DNA from: Bacteroidales bacterium
GTDB taxonomy: Bacteria; Bacteroidota; Bacteroidia; Bacteroidales; UBA932
Length of the DNA: 46,948 nucleotides
Reading direction: 5' to 3'
NCBI GenBank assembly: GCA_017453565.1
Contig: JAFTEQ010000063.1
Span: 1-46,948 of the forward strand
Shown: one piece after another, positions 1-7,374 of the stretch
How positions within the stretch are numbered: the first letter of the stretch is position 1
Layout: each line of letters starts with the position of its first letter
Translations under genes and position numbers: made by a program
Notes under the pieces: generated by a model
The model's database searches: none
Told to the model about the DNA's origin: nothing
What the model saw: only the letters and a program-made list of their open reading frames with translations

Positions 1-181
1 ATGAAACGAAAACCGACAAAAATTGCGTTTTATGTCTACTTTCGAGAATTGATTTTCTCAAAAATTAGTATTTTTGTCTAACATTTATCCAAAATCATCA
101 TTTTTAACAATTTTTAGTGTCTACTTTTAGGTAGCAGTACATAAACAACACATCCAAATTCTTTAACCAAACACATTCGCT
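1..181. other. AT-rich leader region upstream of the first gene
   Basis: This stretch is far richer in A and T than the rest of the window and has no credible coding frame. It holds a direct repeat, TGTCTACTTT, at 33-42 and again at 118-127 (85 bp apart). A sequence matching the Bacteroidetes -7 box (TATTTTTG, 69-76) has a possible TTG -33 element at 49-51, but the 17-bp spacer is a little short. It probably contains the promoter of the gene starting at 182. The role of the repeats is unknown. Confidence 0.35.
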
Positions 182-622
182 ATGAGCAAGGGTCTATCTT
201 TTATTCTTGGTATTGTCACAGGTGTATTGCTTACTCTTGGCTTCTTTGTTATCAAAAACTATACGGCTAAGCAGGACGGAGTGAATGGCGAAACGACAGA
301 AAAGCAGGCACAACTACCCGACGGCGTGACCATGTTGAACGAACCCATTCCGTTCACGGAGGCCAAGAACTTCAAAATTCTTCAGGTGGTATTTGAAGAT
401 GCCGCTTTAGCACAGTCAGAGAAGAGATTAGAATACACAAACTTAACTCATTATACTGATCCAGTAGTCTTGATTCTTGCCGACCAGAAGAATTCTTTCT
501 ACGACGACCAGATTATCAAAACGCCTGTGGACTGCGAAGTAATGCAGGTCGGCACTTACAATTACCAAACCCAGATGGGCTGGAAAACAGTCCCCATCGT
601 CCGATTTGTTAAGGCGCGATAA
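182..622 (+). CDS. hypothetical membrane-anchored protein
   Basis: I do not recognise this 146-residue protein. Residues 5-25 form one hydrophobic helix (ILGIVTGVLLTLGFFVI) after a short polar start, so it is probably a signal anchor with the rest of the protein outside the cytoplasm. The remainder is hydrophilic with mixed charge, has no lipobox and only one cysteine (VDCEV), and ends in a basic tail. The start ATG follows an AT-rich leader without a clear Shine-Dalgarno sequence, as is common in Bacteroidetes. It stands alone: the next gene is on the other strand after a 234-bp GC-rich spacer. Its base composition is clearly more AT-rich than its neighbours, which could mean different ancestry or relaxed constraint. 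Confidence 0.7.
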   Translation: MSKGLSFILGIVTGVLLTLGFFVIKNYTAKQDGVNGETTEKQAQLPDGVTMLNEPIPFTEAKNFKILQVVFEDAALAQSEKRLEYTNLTHYTDPVVLILADQKNSFYDDQIIKTPVDCEVMQVGTYNYQTQMGWKTVPIVRFVKAR

Positions 623-639
623 AACCTGAAGTATTAAGA

Positions 640-850
640 TACGACGAAACTCGATGAAGCCTTTGTCTGCCTTCGGCCAGTTCCGGCCACGGCAAGTAGT
701 AGCCCGCGGCGGGTGCGGTGCCCTGCGGGCGGCGTAGCCACCCGCGGCTCGTCAGCGGGAGGGACCCGCAAGCGCAGCGCAGTGGGAGGGATAGCGCCGA
801 AGGCGCGTACCGCCGGCAGGGCACTGCACCGCCGCAGGGCTCAGCGAACG
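640..850. repeat. GC-rich spacer full of short inverted repeats
   Basis: This non-coding spacer lies between the tail-to-tail genes ending at 622 and 857. It is very GC-rich and packed with small palindromes: GGCC-N6-GGCC at 675-688, CCCGC-G-GCGGG at 703-713, and GCGCC-GAA-GGCGC at 794-806. Related short words (CCCTGCGGGCGG, CCGCCGGCAGGGC, CCGCCGCAGGGC) recur in it. No long open frame looks real. It resembles dispersed intergenic repeats of the REP/BIME kind, or a structured 3' end shared by both genes. I cannot tell from one copy whether it is repeated in the genome. Confidence 0.35.
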
Positions 851-856
851 AATGAC

Positions 857-1540
857 TTAGCGGACGTAAACCTGATAGTCGTCAGGAGTGAGGAGTTCGT
901 CGGCGTACCAATGGCCGCGGAGGGCGAAGACGGGTTTGGCGTCGGGTGAAGGCAGCCAGGGCGCGATGGGGAAAGAACAGTAGCCCGTCTGGTAATCGTA
1001 TTTACCCAGGGTTTCAGGCGTGGGCAGGTCGCCCAGGGCATTGTGCTGAAGGTCGAAGTAAAGGGTGTCGGCCGTGCTGTGGTCGGCGTCGTAGACCAGG
1101 TTGATCACGTGCTGCATATTGCTGCCGGAACGCCTGTGGATGCCCAGGCCCACATTGAGATAACCACCACCAATCCAGCCTTTTACGAACAACACAGGGT
1201 CGTCGGCGGCAGCGCCCTCGGGCGTGATGGTGGACGGGGTTACGATATCTTTCACGAGCACATAGTCGAAGTCGAGCAGACGCACTTCATAGGCGTTGTC
1301 GGAACGGTTCGAAGAGCGGAGCACGTCGCACAGGATGAGATAACGCCCGTCCAGGGTGAGATCGAGATCGGAAATCTGCTCCACCACCTGGAAATCCTTA
1401 CCCCCGTCGGTACGGAACGAACCGCCGCTGAGCTGCGCCATAGTGAGCTCGCGGAACAGGAGATCATCCTTCTTCGAACAGGCACAGAGCAGCGCCGCGA
1501 ACAGGCAGAAAAAGATGATGCGTGAGCAGAATGTTCTCAT
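857..1540 (-). CDS. NigD-like lipoprotein
   Basis: This 227-residue exported lipoprotein begins with a basic, hydrophobic signal ending in the lipobox LLCAC (Cys about 20), followed by SKKDD. The mature part is rich in beta-strand pattern. Its layout is like the NigD-like lipoproteins common in Bacteroidales: lipobox, a small N-terminal barrel-like segment, then a C-terminal beta-sandwich with a repeated '...YDxDHSTADTLYFDL...' type pattern. Their function is unknown; the first was named from a bacteriocin-related locus. It lies downstream of rpoN on the same strand but is separated from it by a likely terminator, so it is probably transcribed alone. The family call is by pattern only and is moderate; the lipoprotein call is firm. 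Confidence 0.6.
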   Translation of the reverse strand: MRTFCSRIIFFCLFAALLCACSKKDDLLFRELTMAQLSGGSFRTDGGKDFQVVEQISDLDLTLDGRYLILCDVLRSSNRSDNAYEVRLLDFDYVLVKDIVTPSTITPEGAAADDPVLFVKGWIGGGYLNVGLGIHRRSGSNMQHVINLVYDADHSTADTLYFDLQHNALGDLPTPETLGKYDYQTGYCSFPIAPWLPSPDAKPVFALRGHWYADELLTPDDYQVYVR

Positions 1541-1572
1541 TCACTTGATGTTTATTCCGCTCAATAGATGCG

Positions 1573-1600
1573 AAAAAAAAGGGACGCGTTGCATCGTCCC
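1573..1600 (-). terminator. intrinsic terminator after rpoN
   Basis: Read on the minus strand, GGGACG and CGTCCC form a 6-bp stem with an 8-nt loop, followed directly by eight T residues (the A-run at 1573-1580). It lies 22 bp past the rpoN stop and should end the LEA14-like/SPOR/rpoN transcript before the NigD-like gene. Confidence 0.75.
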
Positions 1601-1621
1601 GGCGGTCAGCTCGATATGTGA

Positions 1622-3025
1622 TCAGAGCTGTTTGCGCCAGCGGGCCAGGGGGATGCCCAGCTGCCCGCGATACTTGGCGATGGTACGCCGGGCCACCTTG
1701 TAGCCCCGTTTTTCCATTTCCTCTACCAACTGCTCGTCGGTAAGAGGTTTTTTCTTGTCCTCGGCGTCTACGCACTCCTGCAGGGCCCGCTTGAGCTCAC
1801 GGGTGGAAACCTCCTCCCCTTCCTTGTTCTCCATACCCTCGGAAAAGAAATACTTGAGCGGGAAAATGCCGAAATGCGTCTCGATATATTTGCTGTTCAC
1901 TACACGCGAGATGGTGGAGATGTCGAAGCCGGTCTTCTCGGCAATGTCCTTCAGGACCATGGGCCGCAGGTGACTCTCGTCGCCGTCTTCAAAGTAGCTG
2001 TACTGATAATCGAGGATGGCCTGCATGGTCTTCTGGAGGGTGTTCTGACGCTGACGCAGGGCCTCCACGAACCACTTGGCCGAGTCGAGCTTCTGCCGCA
2101 CGAAGGTGGCCGCCTCCTTCTGGGCCCGCTCCGAAGCGCCCTTGGCGTCGAGCAGCATCTGGGCGTAACGCTTGTTCACCCGGAGTTCGGGGACGGAGAA
2201 ACGCGGCATCGAGAAACTGAGCCGGCCGTCCTGCTCCTCCAGGACGAAATCGGGCACGATCTGCTGCGCCTGGTCATCGTAGGAATCGTCCACCTGCCCG
2301 CCGGGAGCGGGATTGAGCCGCACGATCTGCGCCATGGCGTCCTTGAGCTCCTGCTCGCTCAGCCCCAGACGCGCGGTGATCTTGGAAAAATGCCGGTTGG
2401 AAAACTCCTCGAACTGCTCCTCCAGGATGCGCTCGGCGTTGCATACGGCCGGCGTCTGCTTACGGGCACGGAGTTGCAGGAGCAGGCACTCGCGCAGGTC
2501 GCGGGCACCCACGCCCGCCGGCTCGAACTCCTGGATGAGGGTGAGCATCTCCTCCACCTCGGACTCGGTCGCCTCCAGGCCCTCGCGGAAGGCAAGGTCG
2601 TCGGTGAGCGAACCGATGTCGCGCCGCAGGTAGCCGTCGGCATCGAGACTGCCGATGATGAAACGGCCGATGCGCTCCCGCCGGGCGTCGAGGTTGCGGA
2701 ACCCCAGCTGGTCGGTGAGACTCTGGTTGAAACTCTCCTTCACGCTGAAAGTCTCCCGCTCGGGACGGGGGTCTTTGCCCCAGTTCGACACGCGGGTGCG
2801 GTAGGCGGGGATGTAATCGTCCTCGCCCAGCTCGTCGATGGAAATGTCCTTGCTCTCCTCGTCGGAGGCGACGGGGGTGTCGTCGAGCACGGGATTCTCC
2901 TCCAGTTCGGTGCGGATGCGCTGCTCCAGTTCCTGCACCGGCAGCTCAATGAGCTTGATGGTCTGGATCTGAAGCGGCGAAAGACGCTGGGTCTGCCGGA
3001 GTTCGAGTCCCTGCTTCTGCATCAC
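1622..3025 (-). CDS. rpoN: RNA polymerase sigma-54 factor
   Basis: This 467-residue sigma-54 factor directs RNA polymerase to -24/-12 promoters, where opening needs an AAA+ activator. The three expected regions are present: a glutamine- and leucine-rich region I (about 1-50, with QTQRLSPLQIQTIKLIELP), an acidic linker, the core-binding domain (about 90-280), and the C-terminal DNA-binding part. That part has a helix-turn-helix (DISTISRVVNSKYIETHFGI) and the RpoN box ARRTIAKYR near 445-455. Length is normal for the family. The start codon touches the stop codon of the SPOR gene upstream, suggesting translational coupling. No sigma-54 activator is encoded in this window. Confidence 0.97.
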   Translation of the reverse strand: MMQKQGLELRQTQRLSPLQIQTIKLIELPVQELEQRIRTELEENPVLDDTPVASDEESKDISIDELGEDDYIPAYRTRVSNWGKDPRPERETFSVKESFNQSLTDQLGFRNLDARRERIGRFIIGSLDADGYLRRDIGSLTDDLAFREGLEATESEVEEMLTLIQEFEPAGVGARDLRECLLLQLRARKQTPAVCNAERILEEQFEEFSNRHFSKITARLGLSEQELKDAMAQIVRLNPAPGGQVDDSYDDQAQQIVPDFVLEEQDGRLSFSMPRFSVPELRVNKRYAQMLLDAKGASERAQKEAATFVRQKLDSAKWFVEALRQRQNTLQKTMQAILDYQYSYFEDGDESHLRPMVLKDIAEKTGFDISTISRVVNSKYIETHFGIFPLKYFFSEGMENKEGEEVSTRELKRALQECVDAEDKKKPLTDEQLVEEMEKRGYKVARRTIAKYRGQLGIPLARWRKQL

Positions 3026-3583
3026 TCAGGGCTTTATGGCGTGCAGCACGCGCAAGGTGTCTACCCGGAAGCCCGATTCCTTGCCGATGGCGGGATAGTG
3101 GAAACGCTCCCGCACGATGAAGGCCGTGGGAAACTCGGCCTTGATGGGGCCCAGGGCCTCGAGGGCCTCGGACTTGCTGCGGTAGTCGCCCACCGTCACC
3201 TTGAAATAGGGATTGGCGAAACTGCGGTAGGCCGCCACGCCGGGATGATGCACCTTGAAACGGTAGAGGGCGGCCTCGGAATCACCCCGGGCCGTCTGGT
3301 TGTTGTTGAAGAAGATGCGGATGCGGTAGCCCTGCATCTGGCCGCGGGCGTTGGACTCGATGCGGTCCGACAAGGCGCTGCGCAGGGCGGCCGGCTGCGA
3401 GACGTTCACGCCGTCGGGCAGGACGGCGAAGATGGAACGGCCCGAGAGGAGGGAATCCACGGCCGAAAGGGGCGTGAATACGAGCGAATCGGCCCATTCA
3501 TAGCCCTCCGGGGGCTGCTGGGCGCCCAGCCGGGGCAGGCCGGCGGCGATGAGGACGAGCAGTATGGCAGCAAGGCGCTTCAT
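3026..3583 (-). CDS. secreted SPOR-domain-like protein
   Basis: This 185-residue protein has an N-terminal signal peptide (MKRLAAILLVLIAAGLPRLGAQ) and a C-terminal half that reads like a SPOR domain. The pattern is GYRIRIFFNNNQTAR, then a helix, then FKVTVGDYRSKSEALEAL and a last strand TAFIVRERFHYP (about 100-170). SPOR domains bind denuded glycan strands of peptidoglycan, often at division sites. In Bacteroidetes small exported SPOR proteins are common and mostly uncharacterised. It overlaps the upstream lipoprotein gene by 4 bp and abuts rpoN, so the three are probably one transcript. The SPOR call rests on pattern only. Confidence 0.75.
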   Translation of the reverse strand: MKRLAAILLVLIAAGLPRLGAQQPPEGYEWADSLVFTPLSAVDSLLSGRSIFAVLPDGVNVSQPAALRSALSDRIESNARGQMQGYRIRIFFNNNQTARGDSEAALYRFKVHHPGVAAYRSFANPYFKVTVGDYRSKSEALEALGPIKAEFPTAFIVRERFHYPAIGKESGFRVDTLRVLHAIKP

Positions 3584-4050
3584 AGATTCTTCATGAATTT
3601 AGACAACGGTATGGCGTTGTATTCAAGATTCTTGCCAACTCCAGCGGCGAGGCTGGCACGGGCCGAAACATCTACCTTGTACTCGTCGGGATTGAAGCTG
3701 CGCAGCAACACCGCCATCTGCAGGAGGGTCACCCCGTCGGAGAGCGTGCCGTGCACCGGAACCTGGTAGACCTTGTCGGTGTGGCCCTGCACCGGCACGT
3801 CTTCCACGGTTAAGAGGAAGAGGGCCGTGGTGTCGCGCCGCACCGTGCCGCGGATGTTGCGCAGGGTGAACTCCGGAGCGGGGTTGTGCACGCCCAGGGC
3901 CACCACCGCATCGAACGAGCGCAAGCCCGTAGGCACCACGGATGCGAGATCGAACGAGGTGACGCTCACCTCCTTGAACTTGTTGCGGCAGCCGGGCGCC
4001 GCCAGCAGCACAAGGGCGAACAGCAGTATGATTCCGGTCTTTCTTCCCAT
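3580..4050 (-). CDS. LEA14/WHy-type lipoprotein
   Basis: This 156-residue lipoprotein has a signal peptide ending in LLAAPGC (Cys about 21). The mature part matches the pattern of LEA14/WHy domains, a small beta-sandwich. It has a strand '...FDAVVALGVHNPAPEFTLRNIRGTVRRD' with the family's central 'NP' turn, then a second strand pair '...VPVHGTLSDG'. Such domains occur in periplasmic or outer-membrane lipoproteins of unknown function. It is the first gene of a minus-strand set with the SPOR protein and rpoN, and starts 13 bp downstream of a strong -7 box shared divergently with miaB. The stop overlaps the next start by 4 bp. Confidence 0.7.
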   Translation of the reverse strand: MGRKTGIILLFALVLLAAPGCRNKFKEVSVTSFDLASVVPTGLRSFDAVVALGVHNPAPEFTLRNIRGTVRRDTTALFLLTVEDVPVQGHTDKVYQVPVHGTLSDGVTLLQMAVLLRSFNPDEYKVDVSARASLAAGVGKNLEYNAIPLSKFMKNL

Positions 4051-4063
4051 AACGCGTACAATG

Positions 4064-4090
4064 CAAAGATACGAATTTTATCTATCTTTG
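4064..4090. promoter_or_regulatory. back-to-back promoters of the lipoprotein/rpoN set and miaB
   Basis: Two perfect TAnnTTTG boxes face away from each other: CAAAGATA (4064-4071, read TATCTTTG on the minus strand) and TATCTTTG (4083-4090, plus strand), 11 bp apart. With their flanking G/C they form an inverted repeat, GCAAAGATA...TATCTTTGC. The miaB ATG is 8 nt past its box, so that mRNA is likely leaderless or nearly so. The lipoprotein ATG is 13 nt past its box. No clear -33 elements were found. Confidence 0.7.
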
Positions 4091-4098
4091 CGTCCGAG

Positions 4099-5403
4099 AT
4101 GAAAAAGCTTTACATTGAGACCTACGGCTGCCAGATGAACGTGAACGACACGGAAGTGGTGTTCTCCATCCTCGCCGGCGCCGGATACGAACGCACCGAA
4201 GACATGCATGAGGCCGACGTGATCATGGCCAACACCTGCTCGGTGCGCGACGGAGCCGAGCAGCGCATCCTGGGCCGCATCGAGCAGTTCCACGCCTGCC
4301 GGAAGGACCGTCCCGGCCTGGTGGTGGGGATCCTGGGCTGTATGGCCGAGCGCCTGAAAGACCGTCTGCTCGACAGCGGGAAGGTGGACGTGGTGGCGGG
4401 CCCCGACGCCTACCGGAACCTGCCGGCGCTGCTCGCCGCCGTGTCGGAGGGGCATCCGCAGATGGACGTGGAACTCTCGCGCGAGGAGACCTACGGCGAC
4501 ATCCGCCCGCTCCGTATTGACAAGAACGGGGTCTCGGCCTTCATCTCCATTATGCGCGGCTGCAACAACGTGTGCTCCTACTGTGTAGTCCCCTACACCC
4601 GGGGCGCCGAGCGGAGCCGCGACCACCGCAGCATCGTGCGCGAGGCCTGCGAATGTCTGGAAATGGGCTATAAGGAAGTGACCCTGCTGGGACAGAACGT
4701 GGATTCCTACCGCGACGGCGAGGTCTCCTTCGCCGATCTGCTGGACATGGTGGCCGCCCTCGACCCGGCCCTGCGCGTACGCTTCTCGACCTCCCATCCG
4801 AAAGACATCTCCGACCGGCTCATCGCCGTGATGGCCGCCCGGCCCAACATCTGCCGGCACATCCATCTGCCCGTCCAGTCGGGCTCCGACCGCCTGCTGG
4901 AGAAGATGCGGCGCGGCTACACGCGAGAATGGTACCTCGGCCGGGTGCGGGCCATCCGCTCCGCCATGCCCGACTGCGCCATCACCACCGATGTGATTGC
5001 GGGTTTCTGCTCCGAGACCGAGGAGGACCACCGGCTCACGCTTTCGCTCTTCGAGGAGGTGGGCTTCGACGCCGCCTTCATGTTCCAGTATTCGGAGCGG
5101 CCCGGCACGCTGGCGGCGCGCCGCTACCCCGACGACGTCCCCCCGGAAGTCAAGAACCGCCGCCTGGAAGAGATCATCGCCCTGCAGAACCGCCTGAGCC
5201 TCGAGAGCAACCGGCGCGATGTGGGCAAACGCTTCGAGGTGCTGGTGGAAGGCCCGTCCAAAAAGGGTTCCGGACAGCTCTGCGGCCGCAACGCCCAGAA
5301 CAAGATGTGCGTCTGGGACGATTCCGTCCACCGCCCGGGCGAGTACGTGACGGTGCAGGTGACGGACTGCAGCCTCGCCACCCTCTTCTGCGAACTGGTT
5401 TAA
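4099..5403 (+). CDS. miaB: tRNA-2-methylthio-N6-dimethylallyladenosine synthase
   Basis: MiaB is a radical-SAM methylthiotransferase that adds a methylthio group to i6A37 in tRNAs reading UNN codons. The 434-residue protein has the UPF0004 domain with three cluster-binding cysteines (ETYGCQMN, NTCSVR, GILGCMAE). A radical-SAM CxxxCxxC motif follows (GCNNVCSYC, near residue 155-163), and then a C-terminal TRAM domain that ends the protein. I chose the ATG at 4099 rather than upstream in-frame codons because it starts the conserved KLYIETYGCQMN segment and sits just after a strong -7 box; the upstream frame runs antisense through the divergent lipoprotein gene. Its stop codon touches the stop of the convergent carboxyltransferase gene with no gap. 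Confidence 0.97.
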   Translation: MKKLYIETYGCQMNVNDTEVVFSILAGAGYERTEDMHEADVIMANTCSVRDGAEQRILGRIEQFHACRKDRPGLVVGILGCMAERLKDRLLDSGKVDVVAGPDAYRNLPALLAAVSEGHPQMDVELSREETYGDIRPLRIDKNGVSAFISIMRGCNNVCSYCVVPYTRGAERSRDHRSIVREACECLEMGYKEVTLLGQNVDSYRDGEVSFADLLDMVAALDPALRVRFSTSHPKDISDRLIAVMAARPNICRHIHLPVQSGSDRLLEKMRRGYTREWYLGRVRAIRSAMPDCAITTDVIAGFCSETEEDHRLTLSLFEEVGFDAAFMFQYSERPGTLAARRYPDDVPPEVKNRRLEEIIALQNRLSLESNRRDVGKRFEVLVEGPSKKGSGQLCGRNAQNKMCVWDDSVHRPGEYVTVQVTDCSLATLFCELV

Positions 5404-7185
5404 CTATTGGATAAAGGCCACGATCTGGCCTTTCACCACCGCGGCGCCCTGTTTCGCGGTGACGGCCACGATGCGTCCGTCAATGGCGGGAAGGATCTCC
5501 TCCCGCCCGTAGTAGGCGTCCACATAGCCCATGGCCGCACCGGCCCGCACCGGCGTTCCCGTGACGGGCGCCGAGGAGGCGTCGTCCACGTCGTACTCCC
5601 AGCGGAGGATCCCCCGCACGGGGGCCTGCACCGGCACGGCGTGGGGATAACGGGCGGCCACTTCTTCCACGCTGAACGCGGGCATTTCCACCACGGGACG
5701 CGTCACCGTGATGGGGGCGCCGGCCTTCGCGCGCAGCTCCTCCAGCTCCTTGTTGAAGCGTTCCTTGGCAACGCCGGAGCGGTAGTCGCGGTACTGGCGT
5801 TCGTGCATGGCGAGTTCGAAGAGTTCCTCGTCGTCTTGGCCGCAGTCCCAGCCCTCTTCTTTCATCATGGCGCGGAAACGGGGCAGTTCGTCTGGGTATT
5901 CGTCCTGCGGGTCGCCCTCGTAGAATTCGTAGCCTTTTTCCTTGGCGAGGGCCACGATCTCGGGGGCGAGGGGCCCGGGCAGACGGCCCATCCGGCCCAG
6001 GATCATCCCCCAGGTATCCTTGTCGATGGTGGAGAAACGCTCCTTTCCGCCCGCCAGGGCGAGCAGGTTCATGAGGGCCGTGTTCTTCACGTACTGGCTG
6101 AACGGGGTCACGAGGGGCGGATAGCCCAGGCGCGGCCACACGTACTCCACTTCGCGGAAGAGCTGTACCATAAGGCTGTCGAGGCTGCTCTCGGGCTTGC
6201 CGTTCGCCCGTTCGGAGGCGTTGATGGCGGCCTGGAAGCCCTTCAGGTCGGCCATCATGGAGCCCATCATGCCGCCGGGCAGGCCGCAGCCCACCAGCAG
6301 CGAACTCATACGCGCGTTGGCCGGGTTGATCCAGTAGCCCAGGAAATCGTCGATGAACTCCTGGGTGAGGCGGCGCACCTCCATGTAGGCGTCCATATTC
6401 AGGTCCTTGACCAGGAAGCCGTCGGCACGGAGCATCTCCCGCACGGTGATCACGTCGGGGTGGACCTTACCCCAGCTGAGGGGTTCCACCGCCACGTCGA
6501 GGTAGTCGGCGCCGGCACGGGCCACTTCCAGCATGGACGCGGGCGAGAATCCCGGTCCGCAATGGCCGTGGTACTGCACCTTCACCTGCGGATGGCGGCG
6601 CTTGATGCCGGCCGTGAGCTCCGCCAGGGCCGTGGGCCGGCCCACGCCGGCCATATCCTTGAGGCATATCTCGTCGGCACCCCAGTCTACCAGCTGGTCC
6701 ACCACGCCCAGGTAGTGCTCCACCGTATGCACCGGGGAGTGCGTGACGGAAAGGGCGGCCTGGGAGATCATCCCCGCCTTCCTGGCGTACTCCACACTGA
6801 GGCGCAGGTTCCGCGGGTCATTCAGGCCGCAGAAACTGCGGGCGATGTCGGTGCCCTGGGCCTTCTTCACGCGAAACATGAGCTCACGCACGTCGGCGGG
6901 CACGGGATTCATCCGCAGCGCGTTCAAGCCGCGCTCGAGCATATGGGTCTGCAGGCCTGCCTTGCGCAGGGGGGCCGTCCAGCGGCGCACCGCCACGTTG
7001 GGGTTCTCGCCGAACAGCAGGTTCACCTGTTCGAAGGCCCCGCCGTTGGTCTCCACGCGGTCGAAACAGCCCATCGACACAATGGCCGGAGCCACCCGCT
7101 CCAGCTGGTCGACCCGCGGCACATATTTACCGGAAGACTGCCACATGTCCCTGTATACCAGGGAAAACTTGATCTCTTTGGCCAT
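5404..7185 (-). CDS. carboxyltransferase (pyruvate carboxylase B / oxaloacetate decarboxylase alpha type)
   Basis: This 593-residue protein has the TIM-barrel carboxyltransferase domain (about 5-270: FSLVYRDMWQ start, metal-site motif YHGHCGPGF, catalytic-lysine segment ICLKDMAGVG). A PYC/OADA linker domain follows, then a C-terminal biotinyl-like domain (about 510-593). Family members move CO2 between biotin and pyruvate/oxaloacetate. The biotinyl-like domain lacks the usual MKM acceptor: the expected turn reads GYVDAYYGREEI, without lysine. It may therefore work with a separate biotin carrier. I rejected upstream starts because that extension runs antisense through tRNA-His; the ATG at 7185 follows a -7 box at 7204-7211. 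No biotin carboxylase or membrane decarboxylase subunit is nearby, so the exact reaction is open. Confidence 0.88.
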   Translation of the reverse strand: MAKEIKFSLVYRDMWQSSGKYVPRVDQLERVAPAIVSMGCFDRVETNGGAFEQVNLLFGENPNVAVRRWTAPLRKAGLQTHMLERGLNALRMNPVPADVRELMFRVKKAQGTDIARSFCGLNDPRNLRLSVEYARKAGMISQAALSVTHSPVHTVEHYLGVVDQLVDWGADEICLKDMAGVGRPTALAELTAGIKRRHPQVKVQYHGHCGPGFSPASMLEVARAGADYLDVAVEPLSWGKVHPDVITVREMLRADGFLVKDLNMDAYMEVRRLTQEFIDDFLGYWINPANARMSSLLVGCGLPGGMMGSMMADLKGFQAAINASERANGKPESSLDSLMVQLFREVEYVWPRLGYPPLVTPFSQYVKNTALMNLLALAGGKERFSTIDKDTWGMILGRMGRLPGPLAPEIVALAKEKGYEFYEGDPQDEYPDELPRFRAMMKEEGWDCGQDDEELFELAMHERQYRDYRSGVAKERFNKELEELRAKAGAPITVTRPVVEMPAFSVEEVAARYPHAVPVQAPVRGILRWEYDVDDASSAPVTGTPVRAGAAMGYVDAYYGREEILPAIDGRIVAVTAKQGAAVVKGQIVAFIQ

Positions 7186-7203
7186 AATCAACTTTTGTCT
7201 CCA

Positions 7204-7211
7204 CAAAGATA
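7204..7211 (-). promoter_or_regulatory. -7 box of the carboxyltransferase gene
   Basis: On the minus strand this reads TATCTTTG, a perfect TAnnTTTG box, 18 nt before the chosen ATG at 7185. A -33 element is not evident. It lies back to back with the tRNA-His promoter. Confidence 0.6.
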
Positions 7212-7222
7212 GCGTTTTTCCG

Positions 7223-7253
7223 TTTGCGTGCTTAAAATATTTTATTACCTTTG
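7223..7253 (+). promoter_or_regulatory. promoter of tRNA-His
   Basis: A TTTG -33 element (7223-7226) and TACCTTTG -7 box (7246-7253) are separated by 19 bp, which is the Bacteroidetes primary-sigma consensus. The mature tRNA begins 11 nt past the box. Confidence 0.75.
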
Positions 7254-7264
7254 CAGTCCCATAC

Positions 7265-7341
7265 GGTGCGATTAGTTCAGTTGGTAGAGCACCAGATTGT
7301 GGTTCTGGTTGTCGTGGGTTCGAGCCCCACATCGCACCCCA
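7265..7341 (+). tRNA. tRNA-His (anticodon GUG)
   Basis: A full cloverleaf can be drawn. The acceptor stem GTGCGAT (7266-7272) pairs with ATCGCAC (7331-7337). The anticodon stem is CCAGA/TCTGG with loop TTGTGGT and anticodon GTG at 7299-7301. The T arm is GTGGG/CCCAC with TTCGAGC. The extra G at 7265 faces C at 7338, the G-1:C73 identity pair typical of histidine tRNA. CCA is encoded at 7339-7341. The gene stands alone with its own promoter and terminator. Confidence 0.97.
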
Positions 7342-7342
7342 G

Positions 7343-7368
7343 GAGCGGCCCTCACGGGTCGCTCTTTT
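7343..7368 (+). terminator. intrinsic terminator of tRNA-His
   Basis: GAGCGGCCC and GGGTCGCTC form a 9-bp stem (one G-T pair) with a TCAC loop, followed by TTTT. It starts one base past the encoded CCA. On the other strand there is no T-run, so it probably serves the tRNA only and not the convergent kinase gene. Confidence 0.8.
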
Positions 7369-7374
7369 CGTCTG

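Noticed and set aside
1874-3769. Open frame of 631 codons on the plus strand
   Set aside because: It is antisense to rpoN and the SPOR and lipoprotein genes and has low-complexity Leu/Gly/Val-rich content with no domain pattern.
7186-7332. N-terminal extension of the carboxyltransferase
   Set aside because: The extra 49 codons are antisense to tRNA-His and cross the likely promoter; the conserved protein begins at the ATG at 7185.
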